Below are positions 1 through 5,169 of a stretch of DNA of 5,169 nucleotides, in pieces. A program made the translations under genes and the position numbers. Source of the DNA: Erysipelotrichaceae bacterium UBA4808 (lineage in GTDB: Bacteria; Bacillota_I; Bacilli_A; Erysipelotrichales; Erysipelotrichaceae); assembly GCA_002402585.1 (NCBI GenBank), contig DHGC01000060.1, forward strand, positions 1-5,169, read 5' to 3'. Under the pieces are notes generated by a model. That model saw only the letters and a program-made list of their open reading frames with translations. It was not told the DNA's origin and made no database searches. Positions within the stretch are counted from its first letter, which is position 1. Each line of letters begins with the position of its first letter.

Positions 1-146
1 TTTACATCAATCCAACCAACCAAATCTATTATGAGAGTTTTAGCACCTTTGTAAAAGTCATTGCCAATGAAGCGGGTCTAATCGACGGTGTCATGGTTCA
101 AAATGCCACTATCAACCCCTATACCTTGGTTGTGTTTGCGAAATAA
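1..146 (+). CDS. C-terminal 47 codons of an unidentified protein (5' end outside window)
   Basis: An open frame enters from the left edge (first full codon at 3) and stops with TAA at 144-146. The visible tail has 47 residues and ends in NPYTLVVFAK. I cannot name it. A late 'EAG' followed by a hydrophobic strand, a short turn and a final strand ending in lysine is the sort of ending seen in class I SAM-dependent methyltransferases, but this is only a resemblance in shape and no catalytic motif is in view. It lies on the same strand as the flagellar genes, but 361 bases and a likely terminator separate it from flgB, so it probably belongs to another transcription unit. Nothing in the tail resembles the DNA-binding C-terminus of CodY. 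I am confident that it is coding, and not confident about any function. Confidence 0.6.
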   Translation, partial: YINPTNQIYYESFSTFVKVIANEAGLIDGVMVQNATINPYTLVVFAK

Positions 147-168
147 GATATTAGAATGTTTTGAGATC

Positions 169-183
169 ATGTAAACGTTTGCA
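169..183 (+). promoter_or_regulatory. cre-like operator (CcpA catabolite-response element)
   Basis: The 15 bases ATGTAAACGTTTGCA match the degenerate Bacillus cre consensus WTGNAARCGNWWNCA at every defined position, and the core is a near-perfect palindrome. CcpA is the LacI-family regulator of carbon catabolite control in Bacillota, and other LacI-family regulators bind similar sites. The site begins 23 bases after the upstream stop codon and ends just before the terminator stem. It is centred about 62 bases before the predicted start of the 203-231 candidate promoter. It could act on the flagellar operon, or as a roadblock at the end of the upstream gene. The match is seen directly; the function is inferred. 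Confidence 0.5.
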
Positions 184-187
184 CACG

Positions 188-218
188 ATGAGGTGACTTC
201 AATTGTCGCTTCATTTTT
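188..218 (+). terminator. Rho-independent terminator of the upstream gene
   Basis: A 10-pair stem is formed by 188-197 (ATGAGGTGAC) and 205-214 (GTCGCTTCAT), with two G-U wobbles and a 7-base loop. A short T run at 214-218 follows directly. It lies 42 bases after the upstream stop codon, a typical terminator position. The U tract is short and is interrupted by A, so readthrough into the flagellar operon is possible. Confidence 0.6.
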
Positions 219-231
219 ATGTTTATATGAT
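203..231 (+). promoter_or_regulatory. Candidate SigA-type promoter overlapping the terminator
   Basis: TTGTCG at 203-208 (4 of 6 against TTGACA) is separated by exactly 17 bases from TATGAT at 226-231 (5 of 6 against TATAAT). Transcription would start near 238, giving a leader of about 270 bases before flgB. The -35 box lies in the right arm and loop of the terminator hairpin. The cre-like site would sit near -62, a position from which CcpA is known to activate some B. subtilis promoters. In AT-rich DNA such matches arise easily by chance. Confidence 0.28.
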
Positions 232-263
232 TTTGTGAACTACGTCCCTTTAATCACAATCAT
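227..263. repeat. Inverted repeat TTGTGA-N15-TCACAA with extended arms
   Basis: TTGTGA (233-238) and TCACAA (254-259) are perfect inverted six-base arms separated by 15 bases. The symmetry continues outward: ATGAT at 227-231 matches ATCAT at 259-263 if two extra T residues are bulged on the left side. The spacing places the arms about two helical turns apart, as for a dimeric regulator, and the RNA could form a bulged hairpin. It covers the predicted start of the 203-231 promoter. No regulator can be named. Confidence 0.35.
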
Positions 264-347
264 CGAGGAACATATAAACCGATAATGTGTATACCGTGTG
301 AAAAATCAAGGAATATGACTACAATTCATCTAAAAGTTATTTCATTA

Positions 348-374
348 ATTGTTTTAGAATGATAAAATAACAAT
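348..374. repeat. Inverted repeat ATTGTT-N15-AACAAT
   Basis: ATTGTT (348-353) and AACAAT (369-374) form perfect inverted arms 15 bases apart. Alternatively, 349-356 (TTGTTTTA) can pair with 363-370 (TAAAATAA) as an eight-pair, AT-rich stem with one G-U pair and a 6-base loop. It encloses the candidate extended -10 at 360-368, so a protein bound here would block that promoter. The sequence is AT-rich enough for chance formation. Confidence 0.25.
360..368 (+). promoter_or_regulatory. Candidate extended -10 SigA promoter
   Basis: TGATAAAAT reads as an extended -10 element: TGN followed by TAAAAT, which matches TATAAT at 5 of 6 positions. No good -35 hexamer lies 16-18 bases upstream, which an extended -10 can partly offset. 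Transcription would start near 375 and leave a leader of about 130 bases before flgB. A second -10-like hexamer, TAGAAT, lies at 355-360. This is weak evidence. Confidence 0.27.
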
Positions 375-463
375 GTTGAATTGCACAGGAAACGTGTAGT
401 CAAAGCATAAAGACATTCTATGCAAATTTATTCCTAATCGAGTAATTTTTTATTTATCCAATT

Positions 464-489
464 TAAGTTTTCGAAATTTTGAACGATAT
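464..489 (+). promoter_or_regulatory. Candidate SigD (sigma-28) flagellar promoter before flgB
   Basis: TAAG at 464-467 is followed after 14 bases by AACGATAT at 482-489. The B. subtilis SigD consensus is TAAA, about 15 bases, then GCCGATAT, so this gives 3 of 4 and 6 of 8 matches with near-normal spacing. SigD drives flagellar and chemotaxis genes, and fla/che operons in Bacillota can have both SigA and SigD promoters. The predicted start, near 496, falls inside the flgB ribosome binding site. The transcript would then have a leader of only about 12 bases that still keeps GAGGA, which is unusual and lowers confidence. Confidence 0.33.
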
Positions 490-493
490 CCCA

Positions 494-500
494 GTGAGGA
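494..500 (+). promoter_or_regulatory. Ribosome binding site of flgB
   Basis: GTGAGGA contains the GAGG core and sits 7 bases before the ATG at 508, the normal spacing. It fixes the flgB start, since no other in-frame start with a site is nearby. It overlaps the predicted start of the SigD-like promoter. Confidence 0.65.
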
Positions 501-507
501 CTTTACG

Positions 508-855
508 ATGATAGATAACAAATCCATAAAGACGATGCAAGCAGGGCTTGATGCCTTGTGGCTAAAGCAAAAAGTGCATTCCAATAATATCGCAAACAGT
601 GAGACAGCTGGCTTCAAAGCAGGTGAAGTCAGTTTTAGAACACGTTTAGATCAAGCCAAGCAACAAATCGAATCCATTCAAGTCCAGGTAAAACAGAATC
701 AAAGCTTAAGTAACCGTCTTGATGGAAACAATGTGGACCTCGAAAAAGAGCAACTCGCTTTATGGGAAACCTATGCACAGTATAACTACGTGACGCAGAG
801 CTTAAATAAACAATTGAATAATCTCCGTTATGTCATCAATAACACAGGGAAGTAG
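508..855 (+). CDS. flgB: Flagellar basal-body rod protein FlgB
   Basis: FlgB is one of the proximal rod proteins, exported through the flagellar type III system and assembled just above the MS ring. The 115-residue product carries the rod-protein signature NNIANSETAGFKA at residues 26-38. Its C-terminal helix has GNNVDLEKE (73-81), then a QYNYVTQSLNKQLNNLR stretch, matching the usual FlgB ending that packs as a coiled coil with the N-terminal helix. It is somewhat shorter than the roughly 130 residues typical of Bacillus FlgB; the missing length lies in the variable middle between the two conserved ends. ATG at 508 has a well-spaced GTGAGGA site. It is the first gene of the operon, and flgC begins 8 bases after its TAG stop. 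Confidence 0.95.
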   Translation: MIDNKSIKTMQAGLDALWLKQKVHSNNIANSETAGFKAGEVSFRTRLDQAKQQIESIQVQVKQNQSLSNRLDGNNVDLEKEQLALWETYAQYNYVTQSLNKQLNNLRYVINNTGK

Positions 856-863
856 GAAACACT

Positions 864-1298
864 ATGTCATTTCTAGATTCACTTAAAATTGCAGGATCGG
901 CATTGACTGCACATCGCTTCCGTATTGACACGGTTGCGCAAAATCTTGCTAACATCAATACGACACGAACCGAAGATGGCACACCGTATGCACGTAAGCT
1001 TGTCGTCTTGCAAGAGAGAAATGCGTCCTTCACCAACGTCCTAAGCAAAGCTCGTCAATTGCGCGCTGGTGGTGGTGTGGAAGTCCGAGCGGTTATCGAA
1101 AGTAAAGATCCCTTCATCCCTGTCTACGACCCCAGTCATCCCGATGCCAATGCGGATGGCTATGTGATGATGCCAAACGTCAACACAACTGAAGAACAGA
1201 TTGATCTGATGGCGGCTAGTCGTGCTTATGAAGCAAACTTGACAGCTTTGAATGTCGTAAAAACGATGGCAATGAAAGCCTTAGAGATTGGTAAGTGA
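864..1298 (+). CDS. flgC: Flagellar basal-body rod protein FlgC
   Basis: FlgC is the second proximal rod subunit, assembled with FlgB, FlgF and FliE outside the membrane. The 144 residues are close to the family length. The N-terminal part contains the rod motif QNLANINTTRT (26-36), which in FlgC extends into 'TRTEDGTPY'. The central block has the characteristic YDPSHPDANADGYV (88-101) and MPNVN (103-107). The C-terminal helix carries DLMAASRAYEANLTALN (114-130), which pairs with the N-terminal helix. ATG at 864 is preceded by TAGGAA at 853-858, formed partly by the flgB stop codon. Its own TGA stop (1296-1298) overlaps the fliE GTG start, so the two genes are likely translationally coupled. 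Confidence 0.97.
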   Translation: MSFLDSLKIAGSALTAHRFRIDTVAQNLANINTTRTEDGTPYARKLVVLQERNASFTNVLSKARQLRAGGGVEVRAVIESKDPFIPVYDPSHPDANADGYVMMPNVNTTEEQIDLMAASRAYEANLTALNVVKTMAMKALEIGK

Positions 1299-1600
1299 AC
1301 ATGAAAACATTTATTGTCCCAATCAGTCCAATGCGTTTGGAAACACAAATCCAAGCAACACAAAATCAAACCAATGTATCCAATGGTTTCTCAAATGTTT
1401 TGAACCAAGCCATTGAAAATGTTAAAGAATCACAACAAGCCGCTGATCAAAGCGCACAGTCCCTTTTGATGGGACAAAGTGATGATTTACACAATGTCAT
1501 GATTCAAGCAGAACAAGCGGCTTTGGCACTTGAACTTACCGTTCAAGTTACCAGTAAAGCCATAAATGCCTATAACGAAATTATGCGTATGCAATTCTAG
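1295..1600 (+). CDS. fliE: Flagellar hook-basal body complex protein FliE
   Basis: FliE links the FliF MS ring to the rod and is the first substrate needed for rod assembly. The 101-residue product has a low-complexity, Gln- and Asn-rich N-terminal half, normal for this poorly conserved part. The conserved C-terminal half contains DLHNVMIQAEQA (64-75) and ends in NAYNEIMRMQF (91-101), the typical FliE ending. Two starts are possible. GTG at 1295 overlaps the flgC stop by 4 bases and has a weak GAG 8 bases upstream. ATG at 1301 is two codons downstream and would be served by reinitiation after flgC. Neither has a strong Shine-Dalgarno site, so coupling to flgC is expected. The GTG start is given here, without certainty. 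Confidence 0.93.
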   Translation: MNMKTFIVPISPMRLETQIQATQNQTNVSNGFSNVLNQAIENVKESQQAADQSAQSLLMGQSDDLHNVMIQAEQAALALELTVQVTSKAINAYNEIMRMQF

Positions 1601-1620
1601 GCTAGGAAGTTAAGTTCAAT

Positions 1621-3168
1621 ATGAATCTACAATTCAATCAGATGCTTCAATCTTTTAAAGAGACGTGGCAAAAATTAGAAAAAGCCCGTAAAAAACAAAT
1701 TATTCTTGGGACAATCCTTATCCTTTTTGTATCAGTCATTGTACCAATCGGATTAAAAACTTACAATGAAAGTCATTATGCTTTATTGTATGAAAACCTA
1801 TCCACACAAGAACAAGCGGATATCTATCTTGTCTTAAGTGAAATGAATGTGGATGTGTCCACGAATAATACAGGAAATCTGATGGTTCCGCGCAGTCAAG
1901 TGGATGAACTCAAACTTCGTCTTAGTGCCTTGGGTTATCCAAAATCAGCCTTAAGTTATGATGTTTTTACATCCAATGCAGGCTTCATGGCCACAGAATT
2001 AGAGAAGCAACAATACCTGATTATCGATTTACAGAATCGATTGGAAGGTACGCTGAAAAGAATTGATGGTGTACGCTCTGCCGTCGTTACCTTGAACATC
2101 CCTGAATCGTCCAACTATGTTTGGCAAGAAAATAATCAAGCGGGAAGTGCTTCTGTCCTGCTTGATTTTAGTGCATCTATGGATCTGGACACAAAAACCG
2201 TTAGTGGCATCAAAAACCTCGTCGCATCCGCAGTTCCGAATATGGAAAAAGATGCGGTCGTAGTCATCGATGCGGCAAGTGGTCAAGAATTGGGTCAATC
2301 GTCCTTGGATGTTGGCTTTGAACAGAATTATCTACAAATACAATTTGAACAAGATCTCGAAGAACGACTTCAAACCAAGGTCGTTAATCTTTTAAGCATG
2401 CCTTTTGGTTTTGAAAACATTCGAGTCAGTGCCAGTGTCGTGATTGACTATGACAAGATGCTATCGGAAGAACTCAAGTATATTCCCAATGAAGATGGGA
2501 CAGGGGTCATTCAAAGTCTTGAAAAGTGGTATGCCGAAAATGGGGCCACAACAGGTGGTGTTGCAGGCGAAACTAACAATACGGATCTTCCTGTTTATCA
2601 AGAAGGCAGTGCTGAACCCACAGAGGGTGAATATACCTACAGCGCTGAATATCTTGTGAGTTATTTAAAAACACAAATTGAAAAGAACAATGCGGAATTG
2701 AAGGATGCGACAATCTCGGTTGTGTTGAATAGTGAAGCCTTGAGTGATGAAGAACGTACCCAATGGACTCAAGCCATTTCTAAGGCGATCAATATACCTG
2801 AAGAAAAGATTGGACTTCATGTCTTCCAAGCAAATGTAGCGATTGAAGAACCAGTATTGGTTCCTGAAGATATCATGGACGCCCCTTATTTCTGGCCGAT
2901 TGTGATTGGGGGAGCTGTAACGTTACTCTTAATCATCAGTCTAATTATCTTCTTAGCATTGCGTAAGAAGCGTAAACAAAAAGTAGATCACGAAGATATC
3001 AACCAACAAATCAAGTCTTTTACTGAACTTGCTAAAACAAGAGTAAACACCATTAAAACCGACCCAAGCAAAGCCACCATCAACGATATCCAGCAATTCG
3101 CGGATGAGAATCCAGAGATTGCGGCAAACTTGATCCGAGAGATGTTGAAGGAGGATGAAGAGTCATGA
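1621..3168 (+). CDS. fliF: Flagellar MS-ring protein FliF
   Basis: FliF forms the MS ring in the cytoplasmic membrane, on which the rotor, rod and export gate assemble. The 515 residues are near family length. After a basic N-terminus (KKARKK-like, about 20-26) comes a first membrane segment at about 27-46. The ring-building YscJ/FliF-like region spans roughly 50-220 and includes LYENLSTQEQADIYL (56-70). The third ring domain (about 245-410) contains a beta-collar loop with GGVAGETNN (312-320). A second membrane segment lies at about 424-447, followed by basic RKKRK. The cytoplasmic tail ends in FADENPEIAANLIREMLKED (493-512), the FliG-binding region. An AGGAAG site (1604-1609) precedes ATG 1621 by 11 bases. 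The stop overlaps the fliG start by 4 bases, which suits the complex the two proteins form. Confidence 0.98.
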   Translation: MNLQFNQMLQSFKETWQKLEKARKKQIILGTILILFVSVIVPIGLKTYNESHYALLYENLSTQEQADIYLVLSEMNVDVSTNNTGNLMVPRSQVDELKLRLSALGYPKSALSYDVFTSNAGFMATELEKQQYLIIDLQNRLEGTLKRIDGVRSAVVTLNIPESSNYVWQENNQAGSASVLLDFSASMDLDTKTVSGIKNLVASAVPNMEKDAVVVIDAASGQELGQSSLDVGFEQNYLQIQFEQDLEERLQTKVVNLLSMPFGFENIRVSASVVIDYDKMLSEELKYIPNEDGTGVIQSLEKWYAENGATTGGVAGETNNTDLPVYQEGSAEPTEGEYTYSAEYLVSYLKTQIEKNNAELKDATISVVLNSEALSDEERTQWTQAISKAINIPEEKIGLHVFQANVAIEEPVLVPEDIMDAPYFWPIVIGGAVTLLLIISLIIFLALRKKRKQKVDHEDINQQIKSFTELAKTRVNTIKTDPSKATINDIQQFADENPEIAANLIREMLKEDEES

Positions 3169-4169
3169 GCAATATGTTGACGCCATCACAAAAAGCATCG
3201 GCTTTGCTCATCTCCATGGGACCGGAGCGGGCTGCGAAAGTCATTCGTCATTTGAGTGATACGGATGTTGAACGTTTATCACTTGAAATATCCAAACTTC
3301 GTCGTGTCGATTCCAATGAAATGGAAGCCATCGTAGAAGATTTCTACGGCATGTATCTAACGCAGAAAGTCATCACTGAAGGGGGCGTGATCCAAGCTAA
3401 GGAAATCTTGGAAAAAGCATTTGGACCTCAACTTGCATCTTCGTATTTGGATCGTGTATCCCGTTCCATGCGTGTGAAAATCTTTGATTTCATTCGTAAG
3501 GCTGATTATAAAAATCTCGTATCCGTACTTCAAAACGAACACCCACAAACCATCGCTCTAGCCCTTGCTTATGCAGGAGCGAATCAATCCTCTCTGGTGT
3601 TGGGTGAGCTCCATAAAGATATCCGTGTCGATGTGGTTGAACGCATCGCAAAACTCGACAATCCGCATCCGGAATTCCTAAAAGTTCTCGAGAAAGTATT
3701 GGAGAGTAAACTATCCACCATGATCACACTTGAAGTTCAAGAAATTGGTGGTGTCCATCATGCGGCCGACATCATGAACCGTGTTGAACGTGGCATTGAG
3801 AAACATGTGTTTGATGAATTGAATCAGAAAAATCCGAGCTTGGTTCAACAGATTCGCGAGAAGATGTTTGTCTTTGAAGACATCATCAACTTGGATGATA
3901 ATTCTGTACAACTCTTCATTCGTGAAGTGGATGCCAAAGATCTTGCGGTGGCACTTAAGATTGCGAACAATGATCTCTTGGATGTCTTCTTCCGCAATAT
4001 GTCCTCTCGTATGCAAGAAACCATCAAGTCGGATATGGAATACCTTAAGAATGTACGCATGAGTGATGTGGAAAAAGCTCAACAACGTATTGTGGCAATC
4101 GTACGTCGCTTAGAAGAAGAAGGTCAGTTGGTTATTTCGAAGGGAGGTTTGGATGATGTCTTTGTCTAG
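3165..4169 (+). CDS. fliG: Flagellar motor switch protein FliG
   Basis: FliG is the rotor protein that binds FliF through its N-domain, FliM through its middle domain, and interacts with the stator (MotA-type) loop through its C-domain. The 334 residues match the family. The N-domain covers about 1-100, and the middle domain has the EHPQ motif (125-128). EIGG (193-196) lies in the middle-to-C linker region, the MFVF motif is at 234-237, and the C-domain contains IREVDAKDLAVALK (252-265). In alignment by eye to E. coli torque residues, K264, R281, D289 and R297 correspond to K265, R282, D290 and R298, but D288 corresponds to Ser289 and the usual G-P before the last Arg is K-N. A strong AAGGAGG site (3148-3154) lies 10 bases before ATG 3165, the best ribosome site in the operon; ATG at 3174 is a less well-spaced alternative. 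Confidence 0.98.
   Translation: MSNMLTPSQKASALLISMGPERAAKVIRHLSDTDVERLSLEISKLRRVDSNEMEAIVEDFYGMYLTQKVITEGGVIQAKEILEKAFGPQLASSYLDRVSRSMRVKIFDFIRKADYKNLVSVLQNEHPQTIALALAYAGANQSSLVLGELHKDIRVDVVERIAKLDNPHPEFLKVLEKVLESKLSTMITLEVQEIGGVHHAADIMNRVERGIEKHVFDELNQKNPSLVQQIREKMFVFEDIINLDDNSVQLFIREVDAKDLAVALKIANNDLLDVFFRNMSSRMQETIKSDMEYLKNVRMSDVEKAQQRIVAIVRRLEEEGQLVISKGGLDDVFV
4141..4147 (+). promoter_or_regulatory. Ribosome binding site of fliH, inside the 3' end of fliG
   Basis: AGGGAGG is a strong Shine-Dalgarno match within fliG codons. It lies 5 bases before ATG 4153 and 8 bases before ATG 4156. The second spacing is closer to optimal, so translation may begin mainly at the second methionine. Confidence 0.6.
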
Positions 4170-4806
4170 AGTCTTGAAACAACCCCGTCAATGGGTTTAT
4201 GAAGCTGTATTGGAAGAAGAACAAATTCGCATTGAACAGATTCAAATAGAAGGTGAGTCCACTCAAGAAGACCACAAGTCCAAACCAGAACCGATCACAG
4301 AAATCATCAGTCCCCTTACGGTGGAAATCGACATGGAAGCGATCAGAGCTGAAGCAATTGAAATCGCACGTCAAGAATTGTATTTGGAAAATCAAGCATT
4401 TGTCGAGAGGATGCAAGTGGAGTATAAGCAGTTTCTCCATAAGCTAGCACAGGAACAAAACGAAGCTTTGAATTCACTTAAAGCGCAAGCGCACCATTTG
4501 GCTTTGGCGTGTACAGAGAAGCTGATTCATTCAAAAGCGAATGAAGAAGATCAAGCACATTTATTGAAGTTGATTGAATTGGAATGTGAGCGTCAAAAAG
4601 ATGAGCACTTCACTCGGATTCACCTCAGTCAAAATCTTAAACCATTTGAACACGAACTAGAGAAAATTCTAAATGATAATCAGCTCAAAGTGACGTGGGT
4701 TGAGGGTTCAAAAGACACCTGCGTGTTTGAGAAAGATGGAACATATTACGATGTATCCCTCACCACTAAGCTTGAGAATCTCAAACACTTGTTTATGACA
4801 CGCTAA
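4153..4806 (+). CDS. fliH: Flagellar export-apparatus stator protein FliH
   Basis: FliH binds the FliI ATPase, holds it inactive in a FliH2-FliI complex, and brings it to the export gate and C-ring. The 217-residue product is mostly charged helix, rich in Glu, Lys and Gln, as expected for the elongated coiled-coil part (about 55-130). The C-terminal globular part, with IHLSQNLKPFEHEL (156-169), then CVFEKDGTYYDVSL (190-203) and KLENL (206-210), matches the FliH/HrpE-type FliI-binding domain. Trp14 in the N-terminal tail may correspond in role to the tryptophans by which E. coli FliH docks to FliN and FlhA; this is inference. The start overlaps fliG by 17 bases; ATG 4156 fits the AGGGAGG site better and gives MSLSRVLK. 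The call rests on position plus the C-terminal pattern, as FliH proteins diverge strongly. Confidence 0.92.
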   Translation: MMSLSRVLKQPRQWVYEAVLEEEQIRIEQIQIEGESTQEDHKSKPEPITEIISPLTVEIDMEAIRAEAIEIARQELYLENQAFVERMQVEYKQFLHKLAQEQNEALNSLKAQAHHLALACTEKLIHSKANEEDQAHLLKLIELECERQKDEHFTRIHLSQNLKPFEHELEKILNDNQLKVTWVEGSKDTCVFEKDGTYYDVSLTTKLENLKHLFMTR

Positions 4807-4810
4807 GCAG

Positions 4811-5169
4811 ATGGAACGTTATCATAAATTGTTAAATACAGAAGACTTAGGCTCTCACTTAGGGACGATCACCAAAGTAGTTGGGACCAAGCTTGAATCC
4901 AATGGCCCCATTAGTAAGATTGGGGACATCTGTGAATTGAATTCCTTGGATGGCAATCAAACCGTTATGGCTGAAGTTGTTGGCGTCGAAGGCACAACCG
5001 TACACTTGATGCCCTATCGTGATATCGATGGGATTGGGTATGGAAGTGTTGTGAAGAATACGAAAACCGTATTGAAGATACCTGTAGGGGAAGCTCTGTT
5101 AGGTCGTATCGTGGATGCGATGGCTCAACCCATCGATGGTTTGGGACCGATCCAAGCACAGGCATGGTA
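4811..5169 (+). CDS. fliI: Flagellum-specific ATPase FliI, N-terminal 119 codons (3' end outside window)
   Basis: FliI is the F1-beta-like hexameric ATPase of the flagellar type III export system. The visible 119 residues cover the N-terminal beta-barrel and the start of the link to the ATPase core. They include NGPISKIGDICEL (31-43), EVVGVEGTTVHLMPY (55-69) and GEALLGRIVDAMAQPIDG (93-110), the last being the conserved 'GxxLLGRV.D..G.PIDG' block of this family. The window ends before the Walker A loop, so catalytic residues cannot be checked. ATG 4811 lies 4 bases after the fliH stop. No clear Shine-Dalgarno sequence precedes it (TAAGCAG only), so translation probably depends on coupling to fliH, consistent with the two proteins acting as a complex. 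Confidence 0.96.
   Translation, partial: MERYHKLLNTEDLGSHLGTITKVVGTKLESNGPISKIGDICELNSLDGNQTVMAEVVGVEGTTVHLMPYRDIDGIGYGSVVKNTKTVLKIPVGEALLGRIVDAMAQPIDGLGPIQAQAW

Larger units (their letters stand above)
147..507. other. 361-base intergenic regulatory region upstream of the flagellar operon
   Basis: No convincing gene was found here on the + strand; the longest ATG frame seen is 25 codons (285-362) and lacks a well-placed ribosome binding site. The region is clearly richer in A and T than the flanking genes. It contains a cre-like site, a terminator hairpin, two inverted repeats whose six-base arms are both 15 bases apart, and several possible promoters, each listed separately. Its length and content fit the main control region of the flagellar operon. 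Confidence 0.7.

Noticed and set aside
278..286. ACCGATAAT, close to a sigma-28 -10 box (GCCGATAA, 7 of 8).
   Set aside because: No TAAA-like -35 element lies at the required 14-16 base distance upstream.
285..362. Small open frame of 25 codons in the intergenic region.
   Set aside because: The only GAGG upstream is about 16 bases from the ATG, too far, and the peptide has no recognisable feature.
381..423. Possible c-di-GMP-I (GEMM) riboswitch, suggested by GCACAGG, AAAC and CAAAGC in order.
   Set aside because: The internal P1b hairpin between the two A-rich segments is absent, the spacing is too short, and no GGUAGC-like 3' half follows. The resemblance is limited to short words.
466..480. 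CodY-box-like palindrome around TTTCGAAA.
   Set aside because: Only about 10 of 15 positions fit AATTTTCWGAAAATT and the central CWG is wrong; expected by chance in such AT-rich DNA.
3711..4085. Antisense open frame of 124 codons opposite fliG.
   Set aside because: It lies wholly within a strongly conserved gene on the other strand, its translation resembles no protein I recognise, and it is best explained by fliG codon usage.
4153..4169. fliG/fliH overlap as a possible frameshift or fusion.
   Set aside because: fliG ends normally and fliH has its own strong ribosome site, so this is an ordinary coupled overlap.
4132..4440. Antisense open frame of 102 codons opposite the fliG/fliH junction.
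   Set aside because: Phe- and Leu-rich translation is what the Glu- and Lys-rich fliH sequence produces in reverse; no supporting start context was seen.

Overview
The window is the 5' part of a flagellar basal-body and export operon, all on the + strand. The order is flgB, flgC, fliE, fliF, fliG, fliH, fliI, the same as at the start of the long fla/che operon of Bacillus subtilis and its relatives. Moderately AT-rich DNA, purine-rich Shine-Dalgarno sites, a CcpA-type catabolite site and close protein similarity to Bacillus FliG, FliE and FliI all suggest a motile low-GC Gram-positive bacterium (Bacillota). Genus or family cannot be fixed from this sequence; the gene upstream of flgB does not look like CodY, which precedes flgB in B. 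subtilis.

Layout: positions 1-146 hold the last 47 codons of an unidentified gene. From 147 to 507 there is a 361-base non-coding region with a perfect match to the cre consensus, a rho-independent terminator for the upstream gene, and three candidate promoters. One of these resembles a SigD (sigma-28) flagellar promoter directly before flgB. From 508 to the end the genes are packed tightly: gaps of 8, 20 and 4 bases, overlaps of 4 bases at flgC/fliE and fliF/fliG, and an overlap of 14-17 bases at fliG/fliH. This packing indicates one polycistronic, translationally coupled transcript. fliI runs off the right edge before its Walker A motif.

Functionally, FliF forms the MS ring in the membrane and FliG sits on its cytoplasmic tail as the torque-bearing rotor protein. 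FliE joins the ring to the rod, FlgB and FlgC are proximal rod subunits, and FliH with the FliI ATPase delivers substrates to the export gate. These genes therefore cover the earliest assembly steps. All look intact, and I see no mobile element, CRISPR array, RNA gene or clearly new system. The points most worth a second look are the regulatory region and an altered charge pattern in the FliG torque helix.
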